Assembly (NCBI RefSeq): GCF_018372215.1
Contig: NZ_JAHAJN010000007.1
Coordinates: 15,394 to 79,393, forward strand
Source of the DNA: Negativicoccus succinicivorans
GTDB lineage: Bacteria; Bacillota; Negativicutes; Veillonellales; Negativicoccaceae
Length of the DNA stretch: 64,000 bases
Direction of reading: 5' to 3'
In this document: positions 17,606 through 25,520 of the stretch, piece by piece
How the letters are laid out: each line of letters opens with the position of its first letter
Position numbering within the stretch: position 1 is the stretch's first letter
Notes under the pieces: model-generated
What the model was told of the DNA's origin: nothing
Databases searched by the model: none
The model's input: the letters and a program-made list of their open reading frames with translations, nothing else
Program-made: the position numbers and the translations under genes

Positions 17606-17680
17606 GGCCCGTTGGTCAAGTGGTTAAGACACCGCCCTTTCACGGCGGTATCGGGGGTTCGAATCCCCCACGGGTCACCA
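17606..17680 (+). tRNA. tRNA-Glu (TTC)
   Basis: Acceptor GGCCCGT/ACGGGTC, anticodon loop CTTTCAC (TTC), encoded CCA. The first half is identical to the CTC isoacceptor just upstream, so the pair looks like a tandem duplication with a changed anticodon. Confidence 0.95.
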
Positions 17681-17688
17681 TTTTATAT

Positions 17689-17764
<76 letters not shown>

Positions 17765-17769
17765 TCTAT

Positions 17770-17845
17770 GGCCCGGTGGTGTAGTGGTTAACATGCCGCC
17801 CTGTCACGGCGGAGATCGTCGGTTCAAATCCGATCCGGGTCGCCA
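17770..17845 (+). tRNA. tRNA-Asp (GTC)
   Basis: Acceptor GGCCCGG/CCGGGTC. The stem CCGCC/GGCGG encloses CTGTCAC, giving anticodon GTC. CCA is encoded. Confidence 0.95.
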
Positions 17846-17856
17846 TTTTTCTTTTT

Positions 17857-17932
<76 letters not shown>

Positions 17933-17946
17933 TTTTTTCACAGCTT

Positions 17947-18033
17947 GCGGCTGTGGCGGAACAGGCAGACGCGCTATCTTGAGGGGGTAGTGGAGGTAAC
18001 TCCGTGTGAGTTCAAGTCTCACCAGCCGCACCA
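17947..18033 (+). tRNA. tRNA-Leu (GAG)
   Basis: A class II tRNA of 87 bases with a long variable arm. Acceptor GCGGCTG/CAGCCGC. The anticodon stem CTATC/GGTAG encloses TTGAGGG. CCA is encoded. Confidence 0.94.
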
Positions 18034-18049
18034 ACTACATATTACCCAC

Positions 18050-18134
18050 GCGGTTGTGGCGGAACTGGCAGACGCGCTGTCTTCAGGCGGCAGTGGAGCA
18101 ATCCGTGAGAGTTCGAGTCTCTCCAACCGCACCA
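18050..18134 (+). tRNA. tRNA-Leu (CAG)
   Basis: A class II tRNA of 85 bases. Acceptor GCGGTTG/CAACCGC. The anticodon stem CTGTC/GGCAG encloses TTCAGGC. CCA is encoded. Last gene of the cluster. Confidence 0.94.
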
Positions 18135-18145
18135 TTTAACAAGAA

Positions 18146-18167
18146 CCGGGCATAGCCCGGATTTTTA
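18146..18167 (+). terminator. Terminator of the tRNA operon
   Basis: CCGGGC and GCCCGG form a 6-bp stem with an ATA loop, then ATTTTTAT. Confidence 0.8.
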
Positions 18168-18191
18168 TACGTAAATGGCAAAACAGGCAAT

Positions 18192-18221
18192 AAAAAAAGA
18201 GCTTTTCAAAGCTCTTTTTTT
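18192..18221. terminator. Bidirectional intrinsic terminator
   Basis: An A-run, GAGCTTTTCAAAGCTC and a T-run lie between the tRNA operon and the convergent permease gene, just outside the permease stop codon. Confidence 0.88.
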
Positions 18222-19629
18222 ATTGCGCGGATTCATTTTCAACGGCATTCAAATTACTGTGCTTGCGACCGTAAGCGAAGTAAATGATCACGCCCAGGAC
18301 AAACCACGCGGTAAAAAGCTCCAGCGTGTGGGCGGAGAGTTGTGAAAATATGTAGAGGCAGGAGAAAAAACCGAGCGGCGCGATCAGCCACACGGCGGGA
18401 CAGACGAAACGCCGCTTTACATCGGGATAGCGTTTGCGCAAAATCAACAATCCGCTGCACGAGCAGAGAAAAGCGAAAATGGTGCCGGCGCTGCACATTT
18501 CGGCAACGATATGAATCGGCGTGAAGCCGGCGATGAAAGCCACGGCTGTTCCGACGATTAATGTAATGCGATACGGCGTGCGGTACACGGGGTGAACACG
18601 GCACAATGATTCGGGAATCAGACCGTCGCGACTCATCGCGTAAAAGGCGCGGGTTTGCGCATAGATCATGACCAAGAGCACGGTCGACAGGCCGCAAATG
18701 GCACCGGTGCCGATGATGGCCGAGCCGAGACGCAAGCCGATTTTTTGCAAGACAAAGGAGGCGGGGGCCGCGGTGTCGAGTTCCGGATACGGAACGACAC
18801 CGGTCATGACGGCACTGACGGCGATGTACAAAAGCGTGGTCAGTGTCAGCGCGGCGATAATGCCGATTGGCATATCGCGACCCGGATTGCGCGCTTCTTC
18901 CGCCGCGGTGGAAAGCGAATCAAATCCCAGGTACGAGAAAAACAGCACGGCAGTACCGGCGGATACGCCTGCCCAGCCGTACGGTAAGAACGGAGTCCAG
19001 TTTTGCGGATTAATATGCGGTCCCGCCAAGAGCAGGAAGAGGAAAATCGTGCCCAGCTTGACAAAGACCAGCACGCGGTTAGCGCCGGCGCTTTCCCGAA
19101 TGCCGCGCAGCAGGAAAAATAAAACGACGCCGACGATCAACATGGCGGGCAAGTTCATCAGGCCGCCTTCGGCGGGAACGGTCGTGAGTACTTTCGGCAA
19201 ATGAATGCCGATGTCCGCCAAAATACTTGTAAAATAGGCCGACCAGCCGCCGGCCACAGCGCTTGCGCCGACAGTGTACTCTAAAATAAGCGACCAGCCG
19301 ACGAGCCAGCCGAAAATTTCACCGAGTGAGACATACGCGTAGGTGTACGACGAGCCCGCGACCGGAATGAACGACGCGAGTTCCGAGTAAGCGAGGCAGA
19401 CGAACGTGCAGACGATGGCGGCGAGCACGAAGGAAAGCATCAAGCCGGGACCCGCGTATTCGGCGGCGACGATGCCTGTCAAAACAAAGATGCCTGTACC
19501 GATCATAACGCCTAAGCCCAGTAGGGTAATATCCAGTGCCGTCAGCGATCGCCGCAATTTGCGATCTTCGCCTTGCGCGGCGATTTCCTCCAGCAAACTG
19601 CGCAGATTTTTAGTGCGGAAAATAGACAA
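18220..19629 (-). CDS. APC-family amino-acid permease
   Basis: A 469-residue inner-membrane transporter with about twelve hydrophobic segments. The N-terminal LGVMIGTGIFVLTG is the conserved APC substrate-site helix, and the N-terminal RRSLTALDITLLGLG resembles the cationic amino-acid transporter (CAT/YfnA) branch. The start codon is TTG at 19629, with GAGGAAG about 6 bases upstream; no ATG fits. The substrate is probably a basic or neutral amino acid but cannot be fixed. It is monocistronic, with a terminator at its 3' end. Confidence 0.9.
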   Translation of the reverse strand: MSIFRTKNLRSLLEEIAAQGEDRKLRRSLTALDITLLGLGVMIGTGIFVLTGIVAAEYAGPGLMLSFVLAAIVCTFVCLAYSELASFIPVAGSSYTYAYVSLGEIFGWLVGWSLILEYTVGASAVAGGWSAYFTSILADIGIHLPKVLTTVPAEGGLMNLPAMLIVGVVLFFLLRGIRESAGANRVLVFVKLGTIFLFLLLAGPHINPQNWTPFLPYGWAGVSAGTAVLFFSYLGFDSLSTAAEEARNPGRDMPIGIIAALTLTTLLYIAVSAVMTGVVPYPELDTAAPASFVLQKIGLRLGSAIIGTGAICGLSTVLLVMIYAQTRAFYAMSRDGLIPESLCRVHPVYRTPYRITLIVGTAVAFIAGFTPIHIVAEMCSAGTIFAFLCSCSGLLILRKRYPDVKRRFVCPAVWLIAPLGFFSCLYIFSQLSAHTLELFTAWFVLGVIIYFAYGRKHSNLNAVENESAQ

Positions 19630-19703
19630 AATAACACTTCCTCGTTAATATAAATTTATTTCTATTTTAGGGATATTTATTTCCAAATGCAAGCATTGGA
19701 AAT

Positions 19704-19734
19704 AAAAAAAGTCTCGTCATTGACGAGACTTTTT
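19704..19734. terminator. Intrinsic terminator after the flavodoxin gene
   Basis: GTCTCGTCA-T-TGACGAGAC with A and T runs; it can work on either strand. Confidence 0.88.
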
Positions 19735-19739
19735 GCAGT

Positions 19740-20219
19740 TTATCTTCGCAGCGGAGCAAGGTATGCGGCGAGGGACTCTGCCGCGGTTTTATTGTTCGTA
19801 TCCGCTTCGCGAATAAAGATCCCTTTTTGCACGGCGGCATACGGCGCCAATTTGCGAATGCGCTTTACAGATTTACCGAGACCGCCGCCGCCACAGGAAC
19901 AAATCGGATAAATCGTTTTGCCGGCCGTGTCGACATCGTGCAGAAAACGCATGACCGGTGTGGGAAGTTCCCACCACCACAGCGGATAGCAAAGAAGAAT
20001 TTCACGGTAGGCGCTGCTATCGGGAATCTGACGCAGTTTCGGCAACTCGCCCGCGATGAGGCTCGCGCCGGAACGCATGACGCTCAGAATATAGTTTTCC
20101 GGATAGCGGGCGACTAAGTTCAACTCGCAAAGATCACCGCCGACTAACCTTTGGGCGAGACGGGCGAGCTGTTTGGAGTGACCGGTTTTTGAAAAATAAA
20201 CAATCAGCGGGGTAGTCAT
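19740..20219 (-). CDS. Flavodoxin-fold protein
   Basis: A 159-residue product opening with LIVYFSKTGHSKQLA, the FMN-phosphate loop of flavodoxins, followed by LLCYPLWWWELPTPVMRFL, the WWxxPxP-type segment of flavodoxin-like quinone or NADPH reductases. It may carry electrons, and could in principle serve MetH reactivation, but that is inference. AAGGAG lies upstream of the ATG at 20219. Confidence 0.85.
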   Translation of the reverse strand: MTTPLIVYFSKTGHSKQLARLAQRLVGGDLCELNLVARYPENYILSVMRSGASLIAGELPKLRQIPDSSAYREILLCYPLWWWELPTPVMRFLHDVDTAGKTIYPICSCGGGGLGKSVKRIRKLAPYAAVQKGIFIREADTNNKTAAESLAAYLAPLRR

Positions 20220-20235
20220 GCTGCATGCTCCTTTC

Positions 20236-20268
20236 CAAAAAAATAGCGGACCCGCGAGGGTCCGCTAT
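20236..20268 (-). terminator. Terminator of the dps gene
   Basis: An 11-bp perfect stem (ATAGCGGACCC with GGGTCCGCTAT) around GCGA, followed on the minus strand by T7. Confidence 0.92.
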
Positions 20269-20279
20269 GCGGGTATATA

Positions 20280-20717
20280 TTATTTTGTCAAGAAAGCGCG
20301 CGTGAACCAAATCTTCAGCGCATAGAATTCAACATGATCCTCCATCATGTTAGCCAAGAGGAAGTTGTCTTCTTTGTCCGCTTCTTCACGAATCTTCAAT
20401 GCTTCATCGCGCATGAGCTCCAAGTCGCCCAAAAGGATTTCGAGAGTTTCTTTCACCGCATACGGTTTCGATTCGATTTCTTTGAGGCTGGCGATCTTCA
20501 GATATTCTTTGGCGGTAACAACCGGGAGTTCTCCCTGTTGTTTCATGAGTTCGGCAACCGCATCATAGTATTCAAATGCTTCATCGTAAATCTCTTCCAG
20601 GAATTCGTGGATGGCTTTGAACGGAATTCCTTCGACGTTGAAATGCAGGTTGTGAAGTTTAATGTTCCAAAGAGCCAAGTCAGCCAAATACTGGTTTACA
20701 GATTTTGCGTTTTTCAT
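20280..20717 (-). CDS. dps: Dps-family ferritin-like protein
   Basis: Dps proteins form dodecamers that oxidise and store iron with H2O2 and protect DNA. The 145-residue product keeps the ferroxidase ligands His25 (HFNVEG), His37, Glu41, Asp52 and Glu56 with the normal spacing. The N-terminal tail is short and not very basic, so DNA binding is uncertain. AAGGAGGAGTT precedes the ATG. A near-consensus promoter and a strong terminator make it a single-gene unit. Confidence 0.92.
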   Translation of the reverse strand: MKNAKSVNQYLADLALWNIKLHNLHFNVEGIPFKAIHEFLEEIYDEAFEYYDAVAELMKQQGELPVVTAKEYLKIASLKEIESKPYAVKETLEILLGDLELMRDEALKIREEADKEDNFLLANMMEDHVEFYALKIWFTRAFLTK

Positions 20718-20780
20718 TATATAACTCCTCCTTAATACTAATCAGGCCACCCTTTTGTGTCCTTTTCTTGTCCTATGATT

Positions 20781-20809
20781 ATTGTATCGCAATTTATAGA
20801 TGTTTGCAA
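20781..20809 (-). promoter_or_regulatory. dps promoter
   Basis: On the minus strand: TTGCAA (20809-20804), a 17-bp spacer and TACAAT (20786-20781). No clear PerR-box palindrome is visible. Confidence 0.7.
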
Positions 20810-21012
20810 GAATCATGCTAATCATCGCAGTGAGCGCGGGTTGACAGAAAGGTTTTTCGGCAACGGGCGTCGAGAGTGTTCACTATCGTAGCCATACGAT
20901 TTTGGCGCACCATCCGTTTGAAAATCTTTTTCAGGCGGATTCCGGTTTGTGAAACGGTCTGAAAAGTCATGCGGAAAATCCCGCCGGCAAAGGCGGCTGC
21001 GCGATGGATATA
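20810..21012. other. Intergenic region between divergent dps and an unknown gene
   Basis: No gene is supported. A 50-codon minus-strand frame can be drawn but lacks a ribosome-binding site. The region is otherwise featureless up to the -10 at 21016. Confidence 0.4.
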
Positions 21013-21021
21013 TGCTATAAT
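21013..21021 (+). promoter_or_regulatory. Extended -10 promoter
   Basis: TGC plus TATAAT (21016-21021), about 50 bases ahead of the next start codon. Confidence 0.5.
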
Positions 21022-21070
21022 AAAATAATAAAAATAATGAAAACAGGGAATATCCCGAGGGAGTGGCAAC

Positions 21071-22498
21071 ATGGTTTCGTATTTGGTAATTCTTTTGGTC
21101 GCTTTGGCCTTTTTATTGGTATGTCGTCTTTTCTTTTACAAGCCCGCGCCGCGCCGACGCGCTCCGTATGTACCGCAAGCGTCACGTCGTCGGCATGCGC
21201 AGGAAAAAGTGGTGCGCGAACGTCTGCAGACGCAGTCTGAACCGGCTTGGTCGTCGAGCACGGTCGATACCACCGTGGTTCAATCCGCGGACGCACCGTC
21301 GGTTGTCAAAGAGGGGCAGGAAACCCGCGAATTGCCGCGCCTTTCCCCGACCGCTGAAAGTGAACCGGGACGGGACGAATTGGCGCAAACGCAAATTGTC
21401 AATCGCGAAAACTTAAAGGAACTCGTGCAAAGCGCGACGAAGCCGGAACCGGCGACGGCGACGGCGGGCGCAGTACGTGAAAAAGAGCCCGTACAGCAGC
21501 TCGCAGCGGCGCCTGAAATTACCGATACATTGGAAGACGCGCAGTCGTTATTGCGTCGGCAGGTGCGTCATTTTCTGGTGCGGTATGCGACCATCAGTCC
21601 GGATATGGCGGACGATGTGGAGCGTGTGACGGCGTTGGCGTTTGCCAAGTTGGGTGACGTGGACGACAGCGAGATCCAAGATATGATCGCCCATATTATG
21701 GTGCAGGAAGCGTTGCAAAATGCGCAACGCGTCTATGTTATGACTCCGGATGATACCGTTTTGGAAATGGTCACCGACGCCTTTGCCGAAGTGGCTTTGG
21801 GAGAACGCGCCGAAACGCAGACCTTATTGGCGTACGATGCCTTGGCGGCGATGACGCATTTGGAGCAGGGTCATTACCGCATCTTGGCGTTGCTGCTTTT
21901 GTTCCATTACTCGCGTCACGCGGATAATATCAGCGCGGCGGCATTTCGCCGTTACTCGAAAAAATATGTGCAGCCCTTACTGCAGGATTTGCCGACGGAG
22001 TACAGCTACTATCAGCAACTTGAATATTTGCGTTGTACCAGCATGGCGCGCAAGGATTTGCCGCTCGGACAGGTGTTGCGCGAATCGTATCCGTACTTCT
22101 TCAGCTACATGGGTTTTACTAAAGAAGAATTGGCGTCCGCGCTCGGCGGCGAACGTTTGCCGGCGCAATACCTCGTGCGCTCGGCGTACGGCGATTACTA
22201 TAAGCTGGCGGTCACCGATGCCGGCGAATTGCCCGACTTTTTCCGGACAGTCAATATTACCGATGAAGCCACGCGCAACCAACTGACAGAGCTGATGCAA
22301 TCGCGACCTGTCGTATATGAACGGAGCGCGGTGACCAAAGTGCTGCGGACCGTGTCGCCGACCCTGGCACGGCTCGCCGACGCGTGGGACAGCAGCATGA
22401 TGCGCCGCTCCGCGCCGACACTTTTAGGCATGTATATCGGCAAACTTTATTTGAAAGAAGAAATTCAGGAAGATTTTGATCTGTCACGCTGGCTATAA
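21071..22498 (+). CDS. Membrane-anchored protein of unknown function, 475 aa
   Basis: I do not recognise this family. One N-terminal membrane helix (about residues 3-23) is followed by a basic patch and a low-complexity linker rich in Glu, Gln and Ala (about 35-150). The remainder, about 320 residues, is predicted by eye to be mostly helical and soluble. With a basic patch straight after the helix, the large domain probably faces the cytoplasm. The ATG at 21071 is preceded by GAGGGAG. It lies upstream of the serine dehydratase genes but is separated by 18 bases and may be co-transcribed with them. Confidence 0.7.
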   Translation: MVSYLVILLVALAFLLVCRLFFYKPAPRRRAPYVPQASRRRHAQEKVVRERLQTQSEPAWSSSTVDTTVVQSADAPSVVKEGQETRELPRLSPTAESEPGRDELAQTQIVNRENLKELVQSATKPEPATATAGAVREKEPVQQLAAAPEITDTLEDAQSLLRRQVRHFLVRYATISPDMADDVERVTALAFAKLGDVDDSEIQDMIAHIMVQEALQNAQRVYVMTPDDTVLEMVTDAFAEVALGERAETQTLLAYDALAAMTHLEQGHYRILALLLLFHYSRHADNISAAAFRRYSKKYVQPLLQDLPTEYSYYQQLEYLRCTSMARKDLPLGQVLRESYPYFFSYMGFTKEELASALGGERLPAQYLVRSAYGDYYKLAVTDAGELPDFFRTVNITDEATRNQLTELMQSRPVVYERSAVTKVLRTVSPTLARLADAWDSSMMRRSAPTLLGMYIGKLYLKEEIQEDFDLSRWL

Positions 22499-22516
22499 GA
22501 AAACGGAGGTACCGGG

Positions 22517-23176
22517 GTGGGAGTTTTTGACATCATCGGTCCGGTGATGATCGGGCCGTCGAGCTCGCATACGGCGGGCGCGGCGCGTTTAGGACGCTTG
22601 GCTCGATACTTATTGGGCGAATCGCCGATCAAGGCGGAGATTACTTTCTACGGTTCGTTTGCGCAAACGTATCGAGGACACGGGACGGACCGCGCCTGTG
22701 TGGCCGGACTCTTGGATTGGGCGCCGGATGACCCGCGCTTGCGCGATGCGTTGACGATGGCCCCCGAACTGGGGCTGCAGGTGACGATTGCGGCCTCTGC
22801 GGCGGAAACGGAACACCCGAATACGGTGCGCTTTCGTTTGACCGGTGGCAGCGGGAAAGTACGCGAATTGATGGGCGTATCCACCGGCGGCGGCCGGATT
22901 CGCATGCGTGAGTTTGACGGCTACTCGGTCGATTTGGACGGCTCCAGTCACACGCTTTTGACGCGGCATAACGATCGACCGGGCATCGTGGCCTTTGTTT
23001 CGCAAATTTTAGCACTCCAGGATATTAATATTTCGGCGATGCGCCTGTTTCGACAGGAACGCAAACGCCTGGCGATGATGTTTATTGAAACGGATACACC
23101 GGTCGCCAACGCGACGCTGGCGGAGATCGCGGCGCATCCGGCGATTGAAGTTGTGCGGACGTTTCCGCCGGTGTGA
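22517..23176 (+). CDS. sdaAB: L-serine dehydratase, beta subunit (ACT domain)
   Basis: This is the partner of the Fe-S alpha subunit in the two-subunit serine deaminase of Firmicutes (serine to pyruvate plus ammonia). The 219-residue product begins DIIGPVMIGPSSSHTAGAAR, the conserved beta-subunit signature, and ends in an ACT domain (about 145-219, NDRPGIVAFVSQILALQDIN). The start is GTG, with GGAGGT 6 bases upstream. The gene lies 14 bases before sdaAA. Confidence 0.95.
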   Translation: MGVFDIIGPVMIGPSSSHTAGAARLGRLARYLLGESPIKAEITFYGSFAQTYRGHGTDRACVAGLLDWAPDDPRLRDALTMAPELGLQVTIAASAAETEHPNTVRFRLTGGSGKVRELMGVSTGGGRIRMREFDGYSVDLDGSSHTLLTRHNDRPGIVAFVSQILALQDINISAMRLFRQERKRLAMMFIETDTPVANATLAEIAAHPAIEVVRTFPPV

Positions 23177-23190
23177 GGAAAGGAGTCGAC

Positions 23191-24051
23191 ATGAGCTCAT
23201 TACGGGAATTATGGGAACAGGCGACAGCGGCCGATCAACGTGTCGGCGATTTTGTCGCGGCGCAGGAGGCGGCGGCCAATGAACAACCGTTGGTGGCGGT
23301 GCGGCACAAAATGCAGGATATGTTGGCCGCGTTTCGCGAGTCGGCCCAAACCGGCATCAGTGACGGCGGCAGTTCGCCGAGCGGTTTGACAGGTGGGGAT
23401 GCCTTGCGCATGCGCGATGCGGCCCCGCATTTTTTGAACGGTTATGCCTGGCGCGCGGCGACGCTCGGCATGGGCATTGCGGAAGCCAACGCGAAAATGC
23501 GCCGCATTGTGGCGTGCCCGACTGCGGGTTCATGCGGCATTTTGCCGGCGGTCGTGTTGACGTTGGCGGAACGTTTGGGTAGTAGCGATGATGACATTTT
23601 ACGCGCGTTATTCACGGCCGCGGGTGTCGGTGACGTTATTGCGGAAAACGCGATGATTGCCGGTGCCGTCGGCGGTTGTCAGGCGGAATGCGGAACGGCC
23701 ATCGCCATGGCCGGTGCGGCCGGTATTGAATTATGCAATGGCACGACCGAGCAGATGGATAACGCGGTCGCGTTGGGACTGAAAAATGTATTGGGGCTGG
23801 TTTGCGATCCGGTCGGCGGCCTGGTCGAAGTGCCGTGCGTCAAACGCAATGCGTTTCATGCGGTGCACTCGTTGGTGGCGATCGAGTTGGCGTTGGCCGG
23901 TGTGAAAAGTGCGATACCTGCGGATGAAGTGATCAGCGCGATGGCGGAGATCGGACACATGATGCCCAAATCATTGCGTGAACGCAGCGAAGCGGGGCTT
24001 GCGACAACGCCTACGGGCAAAGCGTGGGCGCGCAAGATTCGCGAACAGTGA
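23191..24051 (+). CDS. sdaAA: L-serine dehydratase, alpha subunit (Fe-S)
   Basis: The catalytic subunit, carrying an oxygen-sensitive [4Fe-4S] cluster. The 286-residue product has the cysteines CPTAGSCG, GGCQAECG and VCDPVGGLVEVPC. The ATG at 23191 with AAAGGAG 5 bases upstream is chosen over the GTG at 23173. The 3' end overlaps the cca start in a GTGA arrangement. Confidence 0.95.
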   Translation: MSSLRELWEQATAADQRVGDFVAAQEAAANEQPLVAVRHKMQDMLAAFRESAQTGISDGGSSPSGLTGGDALRMRDAAPHFLNGYAWRAATLGMGIAEANAKMRRIVACPTAGSCGILPAVVLTLAERLGSSDDDILRALFTAAGVGDVIAENAMIAGAVGGCQAECGTAIAMAGAAGIELCNGTTEQMDNAVALGLKNVLGLVCDPVGGLVEVPCVKRNAFHAVHSLVAIELALAGVKSAIPADEVISAMAEIGHMMPKSLRERSEAGLATTPTGKAWARKIREQ

Positions 24052-25520
24052 TACCGTTTTTTACCCGTCGCTATCCATTACCCGAAAGGGTTCGAGTATT
24101 ACTGCGGGCATTGGAGCAGGCGGGATTTGAGGCTTACGCCGTGGGCGGATGCGTGCGCGATACATTGCTCGAGCGCGCGCCGCACGACTGGGATATCACG
24201 ACGGCCGCCACTCCGGACGAAGTGGAGCGAGTGTTTGCCGACCCGCCGTTTCGAGTGGTCGGAACGGTGGGTCGCGCATTCGGCGTGTCCCTGGTCGAAT
24301 GTGCGGGCGTAACCTATGAGGTCGCCACTTTCCGCGGGGAAGAATACGGAGCGGACAGTCACCGTCCGGAAAAAGTGTACTACGCCAAGCATTTGGCGGA
24401 TGACCTGGCGCGGCGTGATTTTACCGTCAACGCCATGGCGTTTCGTTCCGACGGCACATTGATTGACCCTTATGACGGTCGCAAGGATTTGAAGAAAAAA
24501 CGCTTGCAAACCGTCGGTGTTCCCGAAGAACGTTTTCGGGAAGACGCCTTGCGCTTGTTCCGCGCCTGCCGCTTTATCGCGCAGCTCGGATTTCGCCCGA
24601 CGCGTGAATTGTGCGCGGCGATGCCGCAGGCGTTTTCGCGGGTCGCGGGACTTTCGCTGGAGCGCGTGCGCACCGAACTCGATCGGTTGCTGGTCGCGCC
24701 GTATGCCGGCCGCGGTTTGGATCTTTTCGTTCGCTCGGGATTGGCGGAGCAATCGTGTCGGGTACGCGAACAGGGAATCGATAAAACGGTTGCGATTTTA
24801 CCGGAATTGAGTCATTTGCCCGAAACGCCGCAGGGACGTTTTCACGCCTACGACGCGTGGTTGCATACGCTGGTCGTTGTGGAGCACAGTCCCGCTACAT
24901 TGGTGGCGCGCTATGCGGCGCTTTTCCATGACGTGGCGAAAGGCTTGCCCGGTATCCGCGGCTTTCATAAAGGCGATATTACCGATTACGGGCATGATGT
25001 GCGCAGCGCCGAAATGGCCAAAGCGGCGCTGACTCGTTTGCAATATCCGGCGACTATGGTAAAGCGTGTCGAGTTTTTAGTCGCTAATCATATGAAATAT
25101 CATCAATACGCCAACACGGCGAACGCGAATGTGCGGCGTTGGCTGCGCCAATTGGCCCGCTCGGGAGCATTTCGTACCACGGTCGAACTGACCGAGGCGA
25201 TGGACGAACTAAATGATCTGTGCGCGGCGGATGTGATCGGCTGCGGTCGGCCGCTCAGCGCTACCGACGGTCATCGCGCATTCGGCGGCGCGGTGCGTGC
25301 CGAGCTTACCACAATGCCGGTGCATACGCGAGACCTGCGGTACGATCAATCATTACCGAAACGTTATGGAAAAGACACGGCAACACTGTTGAAAGTTTTG
25401 CGCCAACGGGTGCAGGACGGAAATTTGACCAATGAGCCGGAAGCGTTGAGACTCGCCGCTGAGCGATACAGACTGAGGCAGGAAAGGAATGCGCATGACG
25501 AAGGAACGAGTGAGGAGTAA
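24048..25520 (+). CDS. cca: CCA tRNA nucleotidyltransferase with HD domain
   Basis: Class II nucleotidyltransferase: AYAVGGCVRDTLL, with the DWD metal-binding acids in HDWDITT, RRDFTVNAMAF and the RxxRF element FRACRFIAQLGF, then an HD domain (FHDVAKG, about residue 295). The product is 490 aa from the GTG at 24048, which overlaps the sdaAA stop; a longer GTG start at 24024 is possible. Every tRNA of the cluster at 17-18 kb already encodes CCA, so its role here is likely end repair, plus any tRNA genes elsewhere that lack CCA. Confidence 0.9.
   Translation: MIPFFTRRYPLPERVRVLLRALEQAGFEAYAVGGCVRDTLLERAPHDWDITTAATPDEVERVFADPPFRVVGTVGRAFGVSLVECAGVTYEVATFRGEEYGADSHRPEKVYYAKHLADDLARRDFTVNAMAFRSDGTLIDPYDGRKDLKKKRLQTVGVPEERFREDALRLFRACRFIAQLGFRPTRELCAAMPQAFSRVAGLSLERVRTELDRLLVAPYAGRGLDLFVRSGLAEQSCRVREQGIDKTVAILPELSHLPETPQGRFHAYDAWLHTLVVVEHSPATLVARYAALFHDVAKGLPGIRGFHKGDITDYGHDVRSAEMAKAALTRLQYPATMVKRVEFLVANHMKYHQYANTANANVRRWLRQLARSGAFRTTVELTEAMDELNDLCAADVIGCGRPLSATDGHRAFGGAVRAELTTMPVHTRDLRYDQSLPKRYGKDTATLLKVLRQRVQDGNLTNEPEALRLAAERYRLRQERNAHDEGTSEE

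Noticed and set aside
20818..20970. Short minus-strand ORF between dps and the unknown gene
   Set aside because: No ribosome-binding site and no protein-like features; probably chance.
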